Positions 22,590 through 33,362 of a stretch of 64,000 nucleotides of DNA are shown here, in pieces. The stretch is taken from assembly GCF_011386835.1 (NCBI RefSeq), contig NC_088791.1, positions 26,138,998-26,202,997 of the forward strand, given 5' to 3'. The notes under the pieces were generated by a model, which did no database searches, was not told the DNA's origin, and worked only from the letters and a program-made list of their open reading frames with translations. A program made the position numbers and the translations under genes. The first letter of the stretch is position 1. Each line of letters begins with the position of its first letter. Origin of the DNA: Chrysemys picta bellii (taxonomy: Eukaryota; Chordata; Testudines; Emydidae).

Positions 22590-23953
22590 TTCCGGCAGAC
22601 TGGAAAGAGGGATACCTTATTAAAATCCCCAAGAAAGGAAACCTCAGCAATTGTGCCAACTACAGAGGAATCACACTTCTGTCGGTGCCAGGGAAGATCT
22701 TCAACCGAGTTCTCTTAGAGAGAATGAAGGATGCCGTCGATTCACAGCTACGAGATGAGCAGGCAGATTTCCGGCAAAATGGATCATGCACGGGCCAGAT
22801 AGCAACGCTCCGCGTCATAGTCGAGCAGTCTATGGAATGGAACTCCTCGTTGTACATCAACTTTGTTGACTATGAGAAAGCATTTGATAGCGTGGATCGA
22901 GAGACTCTCTGGAAGCTCCTTCGGCACTATGGCATCCCAGCAAAGGTGGTTAACTTGATTAAGAACTTATATGACGGCATACACTGTAGAGTGATCCATG
23001 GAGGGCAGCTTACAAACAGCTTCCAGGTGCGAACTGGAGTCAGACAAGGATGTTTGTTGTCACCTTTTCTCTTACTCCTTGTCATTGATTGGATTATGAA
23101 GACATCCACTTATGAGCGCAGGAACGGAATCCAGTGGACGCTGTGGACCCAGCTTGATGACCTGGACTTTGCCGACGACCTTGTACTCCTTTCGCATAGC
23201 AAACAGCAGATGCAAGAGAAGACTAACGTAGTGGCAGCCACGTCATCACAGGTTGGCCTCAACATCCACAAGGACAAGACCAAGATCCTCAAGATTAACT
23301 CCATCAGTAATGACCCAGTCACACTAAATGGAAACCCTCTGGAAGAAGTGCAGTCCTTCACCTACCTAGGCGGCATCATCGACCAACAGGGTGGCACGGA
23401 TGCAGACATCAAAGCAAGGATCGGTAAGGCAAGAGCAGCTTTCTTACAGCTCAAGAACATCTGGAGCTCCAGAGAGCTGTCTTTGGCAACAAAGATTAGA
23501 CTGTTCAATTCCAACGTGAAATCAGTCTTATTGTATGGAGCTGAAACCTGGAGGACAACTAAAACAACCACCAGGAAGATCCAGACCTTCATAAATAGTT
23601 GCCTTAGAAGGATTCTCCAGATCCGCTGGCCAGACACCATCAGCAACATCTACCTCTTGGAGAGGACCCGTCAACTTCCAGCAGAGGAAGAAATTAGAAG
23701 GAGAAGGTGGAGCTGGATAGGACGCACACTACGCAAACAGCCAACCAACATCACTAGACAGGCATTGCAGTGGAACCCCCAACGCAAGCGGAAAAGAGGC
23801 CGTCCAAGAAACACCTGGCGATGCGACCTTCAGGCTGATAGCAAAAAAATGGGCTATACCTGGAACCAGCTGGAGAAAATGGCCCAGGATAGGGGACTCT
23901 GGAGATCTGTGGTTGGCGGCCCATACCCCGATTGGGGTGACGGGCATGAGTGA
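22586..23953 (+). pseudogene. RTE copy 1: reverse transcriptase and C-terminal domain (455 codons open)
   Basis: The long open frame contains the RT motifs in order: [32 protein letters not shown] (catalytic Asp, about residues 93-104), RQGCLLSP (153-160) and the FADD box (195-198). Next come the [10 protein letters not shown] region and the RTE-type C-terminus with [10 protein letters not shown] and NITRQALQW. It starts four bases before the stop of the previous frame, so a single frameshift separates it from the linker. The segment is remarkably intact, which argues for a comparatively recent RTE insertion. It ends in GGCATGAGTGAGTG, a short repeat-like tail. Non-LTR RT uses a nicked target to prime cDNA synthesis; this copy lacks its own complete endonuclease. 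Confidence 0.88.
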
Positions 23954-23979
23954 GTGTGTGTCTACAAGACTCAGTCAGG

Positions 23980-24115
23980 TTTAGAGCCCCATTGTGTACT
24001 GCACACTGTACAAACCCAGAGAAGGACAATCCCTGTCCTTTGCACTTAAGTTTATAATTAAAGACAAGATACAACAACAGGTATAACAAACAGTGGGAAG
24101 AAGCAGAGGAGGTAC
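23980..24115 (+). repeat. Old interspersed repeat (L2-like 3' end)
   Basis: AGCCCCATTGTGTACTGCAC followed by TGTACAAACCCAGAGAAGGACAATCCCTG resembles a common amniote repeat. Its opposite strand is recognisable at 54105-54185 (AGATTGTAAGGTCTTTGTAGCAGG). The family name is uncertain. Confidence 0.45.
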
Positions 24116-24613
24116 GATATGGGAAACAGCAATATGAACATGTATTAATATAGACCTGCTATTTGCACAGCTAGGTTGTTATGAATGTTTTAATTATGAG
24201 ATATAAATCATTCAACATCATACTGCTTTAACTGGGGGGGAAGAGATGACGAGAATTAAACTGCTTTGCTTCTGTCAGTGTATTCCTGGAAGATGTCTCC
24301 CTTAGATTTGTTATAAGCAAAACCGTATGTTAATTGTGTTTACAATAATCACATTTATTTAAGGGAGTATTTCTTGTGGATTATGTGAATGCTTGACTGA
24401 GGCGGTTTGTAACTATTATGATCTTAAATACATCCTTGAGATTGGTATCCATTTCTCCCTTAAGACCAAAGACCCAGACACAGATGGAAGCCAAAATATT
24501 CCTGATTTAGGGTCAGGAACCAGGTACCTGTTCTGCCCTGACAAAGAGACAAGGGGCTGGAGGTCAGGTTCTCTAACTGCTATGCAGCATGGCCCTCTGA
24601 GCACCATATCTGA
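24116..24613. other. Intergenic, nothing recognised
   Basis: This is AT-rich sequence between the RTE LINE and the Harbinger transposon with no recognisable feature. Confidence 0.5.
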
Positions 24614-24991
24614 GGCCTGGTCTACACTATGAGTTTAGGTCAAATTTAGCAGCTTTAAATCGAATTAACCCTGCACCCGTCCACACAACGAAGCCATTTA
24701 CTTCGACATAAAGGGCTCTTAAAATCGATTTCTGTACTCCTCTCCGACAAGGGGAGTAGCGCCAAAATCGACATTGCCGGTTCGAATTAGGGTTAGTGTG
24801 GATGAAATTTGACGGTATTGGTCTCCGGGAGCTATCCCACAGTGCACCATTGTGACTCTGGACAGCAATCTGAACTTGGATGCACTGGCTAGGTAGACAG
24901 GAAAGGCCCCGCGAACTTTTCAATTTCATTTCCTGTTTGCCCAGCGTGGAGAGCACAGGTGACCACGCAGAGCTCATCAGCACATGTAACC

Positions 24992-25532
24992 ATGCAGTCC
25001 GAGAATCAAAAAAGAGCACCAGCATGGACCATACGGGAGATACTGGATCTGATTGCTATATGGGGAGAGGATTCCATGCTAGCAGAACTACATTCCAAAA
25101 GACAAAATGCCAAAACATTTGAAAAAATCTCCAAGGGCATGATGGAGAGAGGCCACAGTAGGGACTCATATCAGTGCCGTGTGAAAGTTAAGGAGCTCGG
25201 ACAAGCCTATCAAAAAACAAAGGAGGCAAAGGGTCGCTCTGGGTCAGAGCCGCAGACATGCCGCTTCTACACTGAGCTGCATGCAATTCTAGGGGGAGCC
25301 GCCACCACTACCCCACCTCTGACCGTGGATTCCGAGGAGGGGGTAATCTCAGCCATGCCTGAGGATTCTGCGGACGGGAAAGATGATGATGAGGAGGAGG
25401 ATGAGCCTGCGGAGAGCACACAGCACTCCGTTCTCCCCAACAGCCAGGATCTTTTTCTCAGCCTGACTGAAGTACCCTCCCAACCCTCCCAAGGTGGTAT
25501 CCCAGACAATGAGGCCATGGAAGGGACCTCTG
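24992..25532 (+). pseudogene. Harbinger copy 1: Myb/SANT-like protein, exon 1
   Basis: ATG at 24992 (MQSENQKRAPAWT) starts a trihelix/SANT-type DNA-binding domain with the spaced aromatic residues W (PAWT), W (AIWGED), then F (KTFEKI) and Y (DSYQCR), and CRVKVKELGQAYQKTK. An acidic stretch (DDDEEEDEPAEST) and SQDLFLSL follow. In Harbinger elements this protein binds the termini and carries the transposase to the nucleus. The exon ends at a strong donor, TCTG|GTGAGT, in phase 1. Exon 1 itself is intact here. Confidence 0.8.
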
Positions 25533-26514
25533 GTGAGTGTACCTTTGTAAATATAAAACATGGTTTAAAAGCAAGCATTTTTTAATGATTAATTTGCCCT
25601 GAGGACTTGGGATGCATTCGCGGCCAGTACAGCTACTGGAAAAGTCTTTTAACGTGTCTGGGGATGGAGTGGAAATCCTCCAGGGAGATCTCCATGAAGC
25701 TCTCCTGGAGGTACTCCAAAAGCCTTTGCAGACGGTTTCTGGGCAGTCAGCCTTATTCCATCCTCCATGGTAGGACACTTGACCACGCCATGCTAGTAGC
25801 AAGTAATCTGGTATCATTGCATGACAAAGCCTGATACGCTTTGTATAGCGGGACTATACGCTACCATATAGTCCCGGTGTTTGCTGGCATTCAAGCAACA
25901 TCCGTTCTTTATCTCGCTGTGTTATCCTCAGGAGAGTGATATCGTTCATGGTAACCTGGTTGAAATACAGGAATTCAATGAAGGGGACAGAGGTGGCCAT
26001 TCCTACTGGGCTGCTTGCCTGTGGCTGAAAAGAAATCCTTCCCTGCAGGGCGGGGGGGTGGGAGCATTGGTGCTGAGCTTTTCGCGTTTGGCTATCAGGG
26101 ATCTTCCCTGATACCAGTGGGGGGAGGGGTAGAGCGATCATCACACAGAATTGGATGGGTGGTGGGGGGGTTTAGTTTGGTTTCTGCTGCTGCACGTTAA
26201 CAGGAAAACCGCAGCACTCAGTGTGCTTTGCTTAGTATGGGAAAGGAGGGCACTGCTTTTATGAAGTTTGCAGAAGTCAAAAGACAATGGCTTATGATGG
26301 CTGCATGCAAGCTGAATTCTGTTGCCCGGCCCTGCGTCTGATCTCTAACACCAAAGCTGCAGGCACTCAATATAAGATGCAAAATTCGACCTTGTACCGA
26401 AATCACATGTGCTATGTAATGTGAATAGTGTTGTTCACCGTGAAAGAGTATAAGCATTGTTCTGTAAAATGTATCTTTTTAAATACTTCTCTCCCTTTTT
26501 TCCCTCCCTCCCGC

Positions 26515-26970
26515 AACTGCAAATTTTTCAAGTCTCCCTCCTCCGTTCCGAAGGCTATCTCAGATAAGGCAGCGAAAAAACCGCATGCGAGATGACATGT
26601 TCTCAGAAATCATGCAATCGACCCGCGATGAAAGAGCTCATCTGAATGAGTAGAAGGACACGGTATCAAAGTACAGGAAAGATGCCAGTGAATGTGAGGC
26701 CATGAGGGACGCTCGAGATGAGAGGTGGCAGGCTGCAACGCTGGGGCTGCTGCGTGATCAAACGGACATATTCCGGTGTCTGGTGGAGCTTCAGGAACGG
26801 CAGCAGGATCACAGAGTGCCGCTGCAGCCCCTGTATAACTGCCCTCCCCCCTCACCATGTTCCATAGCTTCCTCACCCAGCCGCCCAAGAACGTGGGGGG
26901 GCGGGAGGCTCCGTGCACCCTCCCACTCCACCCCAGTGGACAGCCCAAGCAAAAGGCTGTCATTATTTTG
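26515..26970 (+). pseudogene. Harbinger copy 1: Myb/SANT-like protein, exon 2 (broken)
   Basis: This matches the exon 2 of copy 2 at 52202, but the acceptor CCAGCAG has become CCCGCAA, so no AG remains at the usual place. An in-frame TAG replaces the Trp of the NEWKD motif at about 26651. Downstream, the C-terminal coiled-coil region (QAATLGLLRDQTD, LVELQERQQD) is still readable. The C-terminus has also diverged from copy 2. The gene can no longer give a full-length protein. Confidence 0.75.
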
Positions 26971-27237
26971 AACTTTTGAAGTGGCCTTTTCCTTCCCTCC
27001 TATCCTCCTCCCAAACCCCACCCGGGCTACCTTGTCAGTTCTATGTTTATAATCAATTAATAAAGATAACATGATTTTTAAACGATAGTGACTTTATTTC
27101 CTTTGAAAGCAAGCTGTGATCGAAGGGGGGAGAGTGGGTTGCGTACAGGGAATGAGTCAATCAAGGAGGCGGGTTTTCATCAAGGAGAAACAAACAGAAC
27201 TTTCACACCATAGCCAGGCTAGTCATGAAACTGGTTT

Positions 27238-28480
27238 TCAAAGCTTCTCTGATGCGCAGTGCAGCGCTTCCTGGTGTGCTCTTCTAATCACCCTGGTGTC
27301 TGGCTGCGCGTAATCAGCGGCCAGGTGATTTGCTTCAGCCTCCCACCCCACCATAAAGGTCTCCCCCTTATTCTCACAGAGATTGTGGAGCACACAGCAA
27401 GCAGTAATAACAATGGGAATATTGGTTTGGCTGAGGTCTGAGTGAGTCAGTAATGTGCGCCAGTGACCCTTTAAATGTCCAAAGGCACATTCTACCACCA
27501 TTCTGCACTTGCTCAGCCTGTAGTTGAACAGCTCCTGACTCCTGTCCAGGCTGCCTGTGTATGGCTTCATGAGCCATGGCATTAAGGGGTAGGCTGGGTC
27601 CCCAAGGATAACTATAGGCATCTCAACATCCCCAACGGTTATTTTCTGGTCTGGGAAGTAAATCCCTTGCTGCAGCCGTTTAAACAGATTAGTGTTCCTG
27701 AAGACGCGAGCGTCATGAACCCTTCCCAGCCATCCCACGTTGATGTTGGTGAAACGTCCCTTGTGATCCACCAGCGCTTGCAGCTCCATTGAAAAGTACC
27801 CCTTGTGGTTTATGTACTGGCTGCCCTGGTGCTCCGGTGCCAAGATAGGGATATGGGTTCCATCTATCGCCCCACCACAATTAGGGAATGCCATTGCAGC
27901 AAAGCCATCCACTATGACCTGCACATTCCCCTTTGGTAGCAGCAGCTCAGTGATTGCTTTGGCTACTTGTATCACAGCAGCTCCCACAGTAGATTTGCCC
28001 ACTCCAAATTGATTACCGACTGACCGGTAGCTGTCTGGCGTTGCAAGCTTCCTATCGCCACTCACGTCTCAACTGTGAGGGCTGCTCTCATCTTGGTATT
28101 CTGGCGTTTCAGGGCAGGGGAAAGCAAGTCACAAAGTTCCATGGAAGTACCCTTACACATGCAAAAGTTTCGCAGCCACTGGGAATCATCCCACACCTGC
28201 AACACTATGCGGTCCCACCAGTCTGTGCTTGTTCCGGGCCCAGAATCAGCGTTCCACGGCTAGAACCTGTCCCATTAACAACATGATCTCCAAAGCGCCG
28301 GGGCCCGCGGTTTGAGAGAATTCTGTGTCCATGTCCTCATCACTCTCATCACCGCGCTGCAGTCGCCGCCTCCTCCTCCTCACCTGGTTTTGCAGGTTCT
28401 GGTTCAGCATAAACTGCACGATAATGCGTGAGGTGTTTACAATGTTCATGACTGCTGTCTTGAGTTGAGCGGGCTCCATG
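27238..28480 (-). pseudogene. Harbinger copy 1: DDE transposase (HARBI1-like), broken N-terminus
   Basis: The catalytic part is open from 28065 to 27238: it has GGAIDGTHIPI (first Asp), RVHDARVF (second Asp), VILGDPAYPLMPW and VECAFGHLKGHWR (Glu), the DDE triad of the Harbinger DDE_4 family. The natural start is farther upstream, MEPAQLKTAVMNIVN at 28479. Between the two lie a TGA near 28247, a frameshift, another TGA near 28069, and a deletion of about 8 nt just before KLATPDSYRSVGNQ. The frame at 28065 opens with GTG, not a credible start. The enzyme would cut and paste DNA at TTA sites; this copy cannot make it intact. Confidence 0.85.
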
Positions 28481-28894
28481 CTTGCTGTGGTATGGCATCT
28501 GCACAGTTCACCCAGGAAAAAAGGCGTGAAACGGTTGTCTGCCGTTGCTTTCCCAGAGGGAGGGGGAGGATGTACCCAGAACCACCCGCAACAATGTTTT
28601 TGGCCCCATCAGGGATTGGGATCTCAACCCAGAATTCCAATGGGCGGGGGAGACTGCAGGAGTTATGGGATAGCTACCCACAGTGCAACGCTCCGGAAGT
28701 TGACGCTAGCCTCGGTACATGGACGCACATTGCCGAATTAATGTGCTTAGTGTGGCCGCATACACTCGACTTCCAATCGAATTCTGTAAATTCGGAGTAA
28801 TCCCGTAGTGTAGACATACCCTTAGGCTCTGATTCTGAAAGCATGCAGAGACATGTTTTATGCATTGAGCAATCACATTAAAGTTCTAGATTAT

Positions 28895-28972
28895 AGAGGT
28901 GAAATCCTGGCTCCATTTAAGTCAATGGGATTTTTGCAATTGACTTCAGTGAAGCCAGAATTTCAGCCTAGA
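28895..28972. mobile_element. Small palindromic MITE
   Basis: GGTGAAATCCTGGCTCCATT and the later AGTGAAGCCAGAATTTCAGCC are inverse complements with a central GTCAATGGGAT...GCAATTGACTT pair. This is a typical short palindromic non-autonomous element. Confidence 0.6.
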
Positions 28973-29194
28973 AATCAATGGGACAACTCACCTGTCTAAC
29001 ACTCTCAAACTGTTTTTTTCCCAGTTGACCAGCCACCTCATCTAAAATGATGCCCCTGTAATGGTTGCTCCATTGTTTGATAGATAGACGCATTCAGCTA
29101 GCTGTCAGGGAAGCATTCATTCAGACCCTGTTTACAATACATAGACCATTTTTTAATGTACTGTTCCATATTCACCACCAAACACTGTTTCCCC

Positions 29195-29345
29195 ACCCTC
29201 CCAATCCATCACAAGATTAGACTGTAAGTTCTTTAGGTCAGTGACCTTGGGTCTGATTCTCCTGTCTCTTATATCAATGTAAATCAAGGGTAATATCGTT
29301 GAAGTCAATGGAATTACACCAATGTAAAATCAGTGAAAGTGTGAG
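29195..29345. mobile_element. Palindromic MITE beside an old repeat tail
   Basis: TCTGATTCTCCTGTCTCTTA near 29253 is answered by GAGTAGAATGAGG near 29341, and the centre has GGTAATATCGTTGAAGTCAATGGAATTACACC, itself a palindrome. The preceding AGACTGTAAGTTCTTTAGG (about 29219) belongs to the L2-like repeat also seen at 54105. Confidence 0.5.
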
Positions 29346-29794
29346 TAGAATGAGGTTCTTTGTCCTATATGCTTGTAAAGCACCATGTAAAATCAATAAT
29401 AATACTCCATGGACTAGGTTTTGCTTTATGATAGGTGGGTACATACTGTCAGATATAAAAAATATTAGCTACTGTAGGCAGGATTAAGTGCTAATTTTCA
29501 TGTTTTTTAAGCATTATAGCTTTTGGATTGTAGTAAATAGCATGTTGCTAAATTAAAAAGTAGGAAAAATTAGTGACTGAAAACTTACTGTAAAGGAGCC
29601 ATTGTGAAAAAGAAATAGGGTGCTTGATAGTAAACTCAGTCATATTTTCCCTAAGACTATGTGTAAATATTCAGGTGAATCAAGAACCATTCTTTGCCTC
29701 TCCCTCTGTCCCAACTCTACCAACTAACATTTTTCTGGTTCAATTATATCGAAAGAGGATAATTTACATTGGGAAATCACGAGGCTTCTCTATT

Positions 29795-29844
29795 TTAATC
29801 CTGTCTGAGCTACTGACATGCTGCATGACCTTGGGCAATTCTCG
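29795..29844 (+). repeat. MIR fragment
   Basis: CTGAGCTACTGACATGCTGC followed by ATGACCTTGGGCAATTCT is a recognisable piece of a MIR core. It is interrupted at 29845 by a palindromic MITE. Confidence 0.5.
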
Positions 29845-29930
29845 GAGCTCCTTGGGTCAAATTAATCCATGGTGTAATTCTATTGACAACAATGGAGTAA
29901 CTCCAGGGATGAATTTGACCCAAGGAGCTC
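29845..29930. mobile_element. Perfect-ended palindromic MITE
   Basis: GAGCTCCTTGGGTCAAATT at 29845-29863 and its exact inverse complement at 29912-29930 form a 19-bp terminal inverted repeat. The centre (ATGGTGTAATTCTATTG / AATGGAGTAACTCCAGG) continues the pairing imperfectly. The whole 86-bp unit could fold into one hairpin. Confidence 0.7.
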
Positions 29931-31629
29931 AGTCAACACAGCTGGGATATTGAGTAAAAGAAAAAGAAAAGAAAGAAAGAAAGGTCATCACTGAAAAAAA
30001 GATGCTGCATCTTAATTGAGCCTTTCAGGGTAATAATGACAGTTCAGAAAAAGTAGAGAAGAACCCCACACTTATTTGAAATGTATGAAGAAACTTTAAT
30101 ACAGTTTAATGACAAGGTAAATACTAAAAATATAACTTCCAGAAATTCTCTCCAAGGTAATTACTCTTCTCCCTAAAAGTGTTACTGTCTTTTTCAAAAG
30201 GGAAGCCATTAGTTATAACCTGGGAGAGTTGCAATTTCTTTAAAGGTTTTAGGTTACAGATACCAGTTTTCTTGAATAAAGTCATAAATTACTCTAACAA
30301 CAATACAGTGCTGTACAATTTTATTTTGTTAAATGTCTTCCATACAAAGTGTATCCCAAAATACTTTGCAGAAGTTAGATAATGAAATGACTAAGTTAAA
30401 TAAGAAAATATAATAGCAGTAGGCAAGAGTAATTAAGAAGAATAGGCCAGGGAGAAAAATTAAAATAAAACAGAGAAATTGCAGGAAGGTTTCCAGACAG
30501 ATGGAGCTTTAAAGGCTCAATTACACTAAAAGCCAGATTGCATTCATAGAGAAGAATTCAGTGCTGTATAAATTAAGGGAGCAGAGTGTGGTGTAGAGAT
30601 TTGGTACCAGATTCTGGTTCACAAGGTTTATGAAGTAATCTGGGAGCTTTTAGAAACCAGGAAGGCAATTTTAAACTGGATTCTGAAGTGAATGGAGAGC
30701 CAGTGACCTGCAAACAAGTTTGTGCTGTTTTTGGTTCTTCCTGATGTGTACAAGTAATAGAGGGTGTTCTTTAAAATAAAATAAATAATAATAAAAACCG
30801 TGTTTCATCTTGGAAATATCAAGAATTTCAAGTGTGGTTTCTTTTAGTTTTGCTGGAGAACTTATTGGAGGCCCAGAAATGTAGATTATGAGCATTCTCA
30901 GAGTTTAATTGAAGGAAGTGGGGAGTTGAATTTAAAAAAACTAACAAACAAACTTCCTATTTGCACAAGTGTTATTCAGTTGTTTAAGTTAAATGTGTTA
31001 ACAAAAGCAACATAATCCAAATAAAAGTAACTTCCATCTTCAATTATGTTTCATTTTCTCTTTACCTGAGACACCATCATCTTGCTACTTCTCAAGTCAT
31101 CACAACTGCTTCTGGGGAAAACAAGATCTGAATTTCAAATGTAAAAACAAGCAGGAAAAAAAAAACCCCTTAGACTGTTTATACAACATAAAGAGGACAA
31201 AAGGGCACAAACCCTAGTTTTCCTTCTTTGCATGGCACTTTTAAGGATGGGGTATTGTGATTACATCTCTGTACACATGGGAAGGCAAGCAGCAGGACTG
31301 TGTATAAATTGGAGTCTGCAGAACTGGGATTGGACAGGCTATAAAGAGGAGAGTGCAGTAGGTAAGGTGAGAGATGAGATCATGGATGAGGGTTTCAGCA
31401 GAAGTGGAGCTGAAGCATATCTGGGAAATGTTGTGAAGGTAGCAATAGGCATTTTGCAGATATACAGCAGAAGTATGAGGGTTAGAAGAGTTCAGGGTGT
31501 GAGATACACCAAGAATGTTATTACAGTATTTTTTACATGTGAAATGTTATAGATATCCATGACATTTTTAAAAAAATACTGAAAAAGAGACAGTTCTTGC
31601 CTTAAGAGATTAAAATACAAGGGTTAAAC
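29931..31629. other. Intergenic, no gene seen
   Basis: This AT-rich sequence has short A-rich microsatellites (GAAA runs at about 29960-29983). The open frames at 30179-30382 and 31232-31552 have no recognisable domain, no start context of note and no codon signature. I see no transposon ends. Confidence 0.5.
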
Positions 31630-31942
31630 CGGGGGGTAGGCAACCTATGGCATGCATGCCAAAGGCGGCACGCAAGCTGATTTTCAGTGGCACTCAATAT
31701 TGCCTGGGTCCTGGCCACTGGTCTGGGGGGCTCTGCATTTTTATTTTATTTTAAATGAAGCTTCTTAAACAGTTTTAAAACTTTATTTACTTTACATACA
31801 ACAATAGTTTAGTTATATATTATAGACTTATAAAAAGAGCCCTTCTAAAAACATTAAAATGTATTACTGGCATGCAAAACCTTAAATTAGATTGAATAAA
31901 TGAAGACTCAGCACACCACTTCTGAAAGGTTGCCGACCCCTG
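31630..31942. mobile_element. hAT-type MITE
   Basis: The termini GGGGGGTAGGCAACC at the left and GGTTGCCGACCCCTG at the right form inverted repeats of the family also seen at 45643. The flanks GGTTAAAC (31622-31629) and GGTTAACC (31943-31950) are an 8-bp target duplication with one mismatch, as hAT transposases make. The interior is AT-rich and noncoding, unlike the GC-rich palindromic member. Confidence 0.8.
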
Positions 31943-32369
31943 GGTTAACCCATGCCATTTAGTCACCATCACACATTTGGGAAAACACAGAATCTCCTCT
32001 TTTAAGGGTGCTCAGGAAGAGACTAGGTGCCTCATCGACAATTCCTTGCTGAGGTCTGCAGTGTGTAGATTGCTTCCATCATCCTCTAGGATGGGGCAGC
32101 CTGCTCTCTCTAGAGGCATCTGGACCACCATGAGTCTGTGGAGGAGGCGAGTAAAGGGTCATGAATCTACGGCTCCAACCCTCCCTGCCCTATTGGACAA
32201 CATGCACTCTTGGGAAGCAGAAAGAGCAGTCCTTGTTCACCATCAAATGCAGGGTCTGCAGCTGTCCCTGGCCCTTGCACAGAGTGTGCAATTTAGCAAG
32301 GATGAAGGGGATTTTCCATCACTTGGACTCTTAAAATAAGATTGGGTGTCTCTTTCTAAATGATATGCT

Positions 32370-32822
32370 CTAGGTCAACCAGAAGTTATGGGCTTGATAC
32401 AGGAAGTATCAGCCTGTCTTATGCAGGAGGTCAGACTAGATCAGTGGTTCTTAAACTGGGGTCAGGACCCCAAAGTGGGTCGTGACCTTGTTTTAATGGG
32501 GTCGCATAGACTTGCTGGAGCCCAGGGCCAAAGCCCAAGCCCGAGGGCTTCAGCCCTGGGCGGCAGGGCTCAGGTTACAGGCCCTCTGCCTGGGGCTGAA
32601 GCCCTTGGGCTTCGGCTTTGGCCCCCTGGCCTGGGGAGGTGGGGCTTTGGTTTTGCCCCACCCTTGGGTGGCGGGGCTTGGGCGCGCTCAGACTTTGGTC
32701 CCCATTCCTGGGGTCCGGTAGTAATTTTTGTTGTCAGAATGGGGTTGCGGTGCAATGAAGTTTGAGAACCCCTGGACTAGATTATCATAGTTGTCTATTC
32801 TGGCCTTAAAATCTAATTTAAG
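32370..32822 (+). mobile_element. CR1 LINE 3' end, split by a hAT MITE
   Basis: CAACCAGAAGTTATGGGCTT and CTTATGCAGGAGGTCAGACT before the MITE, and TATCATAGTTGTCTATTCTGGCCTTAAAATCTAA after it, are the consecutive end segments of a reptile CR1. Excising 32442-32774 and one 8-bp duplicate gives the expected GTCAGACTAGATTATCATAG junction. Confidence 0.75.
32442..32774. mobile_element. hAT MITE with perfect 8-bp target duplication
   Basis: The ends CAGTGGTTCTTAAACT and AAGTTTGAGAACCCCTG form terminal inverted repeats. GACTAGAT is duplicated exactly at 32434-32441 and 32775-32782. The interior is GC-rich with internal inverted repeats (GGCTTCAGCCCTGGG / CTGGGGCTGAAGCCC). It encodes no transposase, and the long open frames across it are compositional. 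Confidence 0.9.
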
Positions 32823-32984
32823 AGTGGAGGAAGTCAGCATGGTTGCAGGACTTTCACCACTGACACTCACGGTATGAGCGCAGGAGCTGAAAGCAGATGG
32901 TTGGGATGAGCCCAGGCTGCAGTTTCTACTAAAACAATCACATACTTGAAAATGGAATGAATTGTAATACTCTAATTTACTTTA

Positions 32985-33260
32985 CAGGGCATTGTGATCC
33001 AGTGTATTAAACAGCTGACTCGGAGACAGAAAACTGTATTCCATTTCTGACTCTGCCCACCCTCACTTTGTGCACGTCACTTAGTCTCTCTAGAGGCCTG
33101 AGCCAAAGCCATTGAAGTAAACAGGTTTTTTTCTTCTTCATTGACTTCTGCGGGCTTTGGATCAAGCCCTATGTCTCACTATCCTTGTGTGTAAAATGTG
33201 GATAAGAATTCCTACCTGCAGGTGTAAATCACGTAGGGCCCTGACCCAGCACTATAAACT
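32985..33260 (+). repeat. MIR element interrupted by a MITE
   Basis: TCGGAGACAGAAAACTGTATTCC, TTTGTGCACGTCACTTAGTCTCTCT and, after the interruption, TATCCTTGTGTGTAAAATGTGGATAAGAATTCCTACC follow the MIR consensus order. The insertion at 33096-33172 separates the last two parts. Confidence 0.65.
33096..33172. mobile_element. Small palindromic MITE inside MIR
   Basis: GGCCTGAGCCAAAGCCATTGAAGT pairs with ATTGACTTCTGCGGGCTTTGGATCAAGCC. It interrupts the MIR sequence at the point given. Confidence 0.6.
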
Positions 33261-33362
33261 GTGGGAGGACATCTTCATCCATGCAGATTTCCCTTGACAT
33301 GAGTGGGGCTTTATGTAGATGGGATCTACCCGTACAATTTTCAGCAAAGGATCAGGGCCTTA
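33230..33362. mobile_element. MITE remnant (AGGGCCCTGA ends)
   Basis: GTAGGGCCCTGACCCAGCAC at the left and AGCAAAGGATCAGGGCCTTA at the right are inverted. The centre (TGAGTGGGGCTTTATG etc.) is worn. It is probably the same broad family as 17890-18020. Confidence 0.5.

Larger units (their letters stand above)
24614..28821. mobile_element. Full-length PIF/Harbinger transposon (two genes, both decayed)
   Basis: The termini are GGCCTGGTCTACACTA on the left and TAGTGTAGACATACCC on the right, and the right flank is TTA. The left flank reads TGA, a worn copy of the TTA duplication. Between them are the two genes expected of this superfamily: a spliced Myb/SANT-like gene on plus (24992-26970) and a DDE transposase on minus (27238-28480), converging toward the middle. 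Both carry lesions. At 4208 bp it is the autonomous-type parent of the shorter copy at 50756. Confidence 0.88.

Noticed and set aside
24393..24632. 79-codon open frame before the Harbinger element
   Set aside because: No domain, runs into the transposon terminus, and there is no conservation signal.
27238..28065. Harbinger transposase as a domesticated HARBI1-type host gene
   Set aside because: It sits between Harbinger termini next to the element's own Myb-like gene, and its N-terminus is broken.
29962..29985. GAAA-rich run as a SINE or LINE tail
   Set aside because: No element body precedes it on either strand; treated as a microsatellite.
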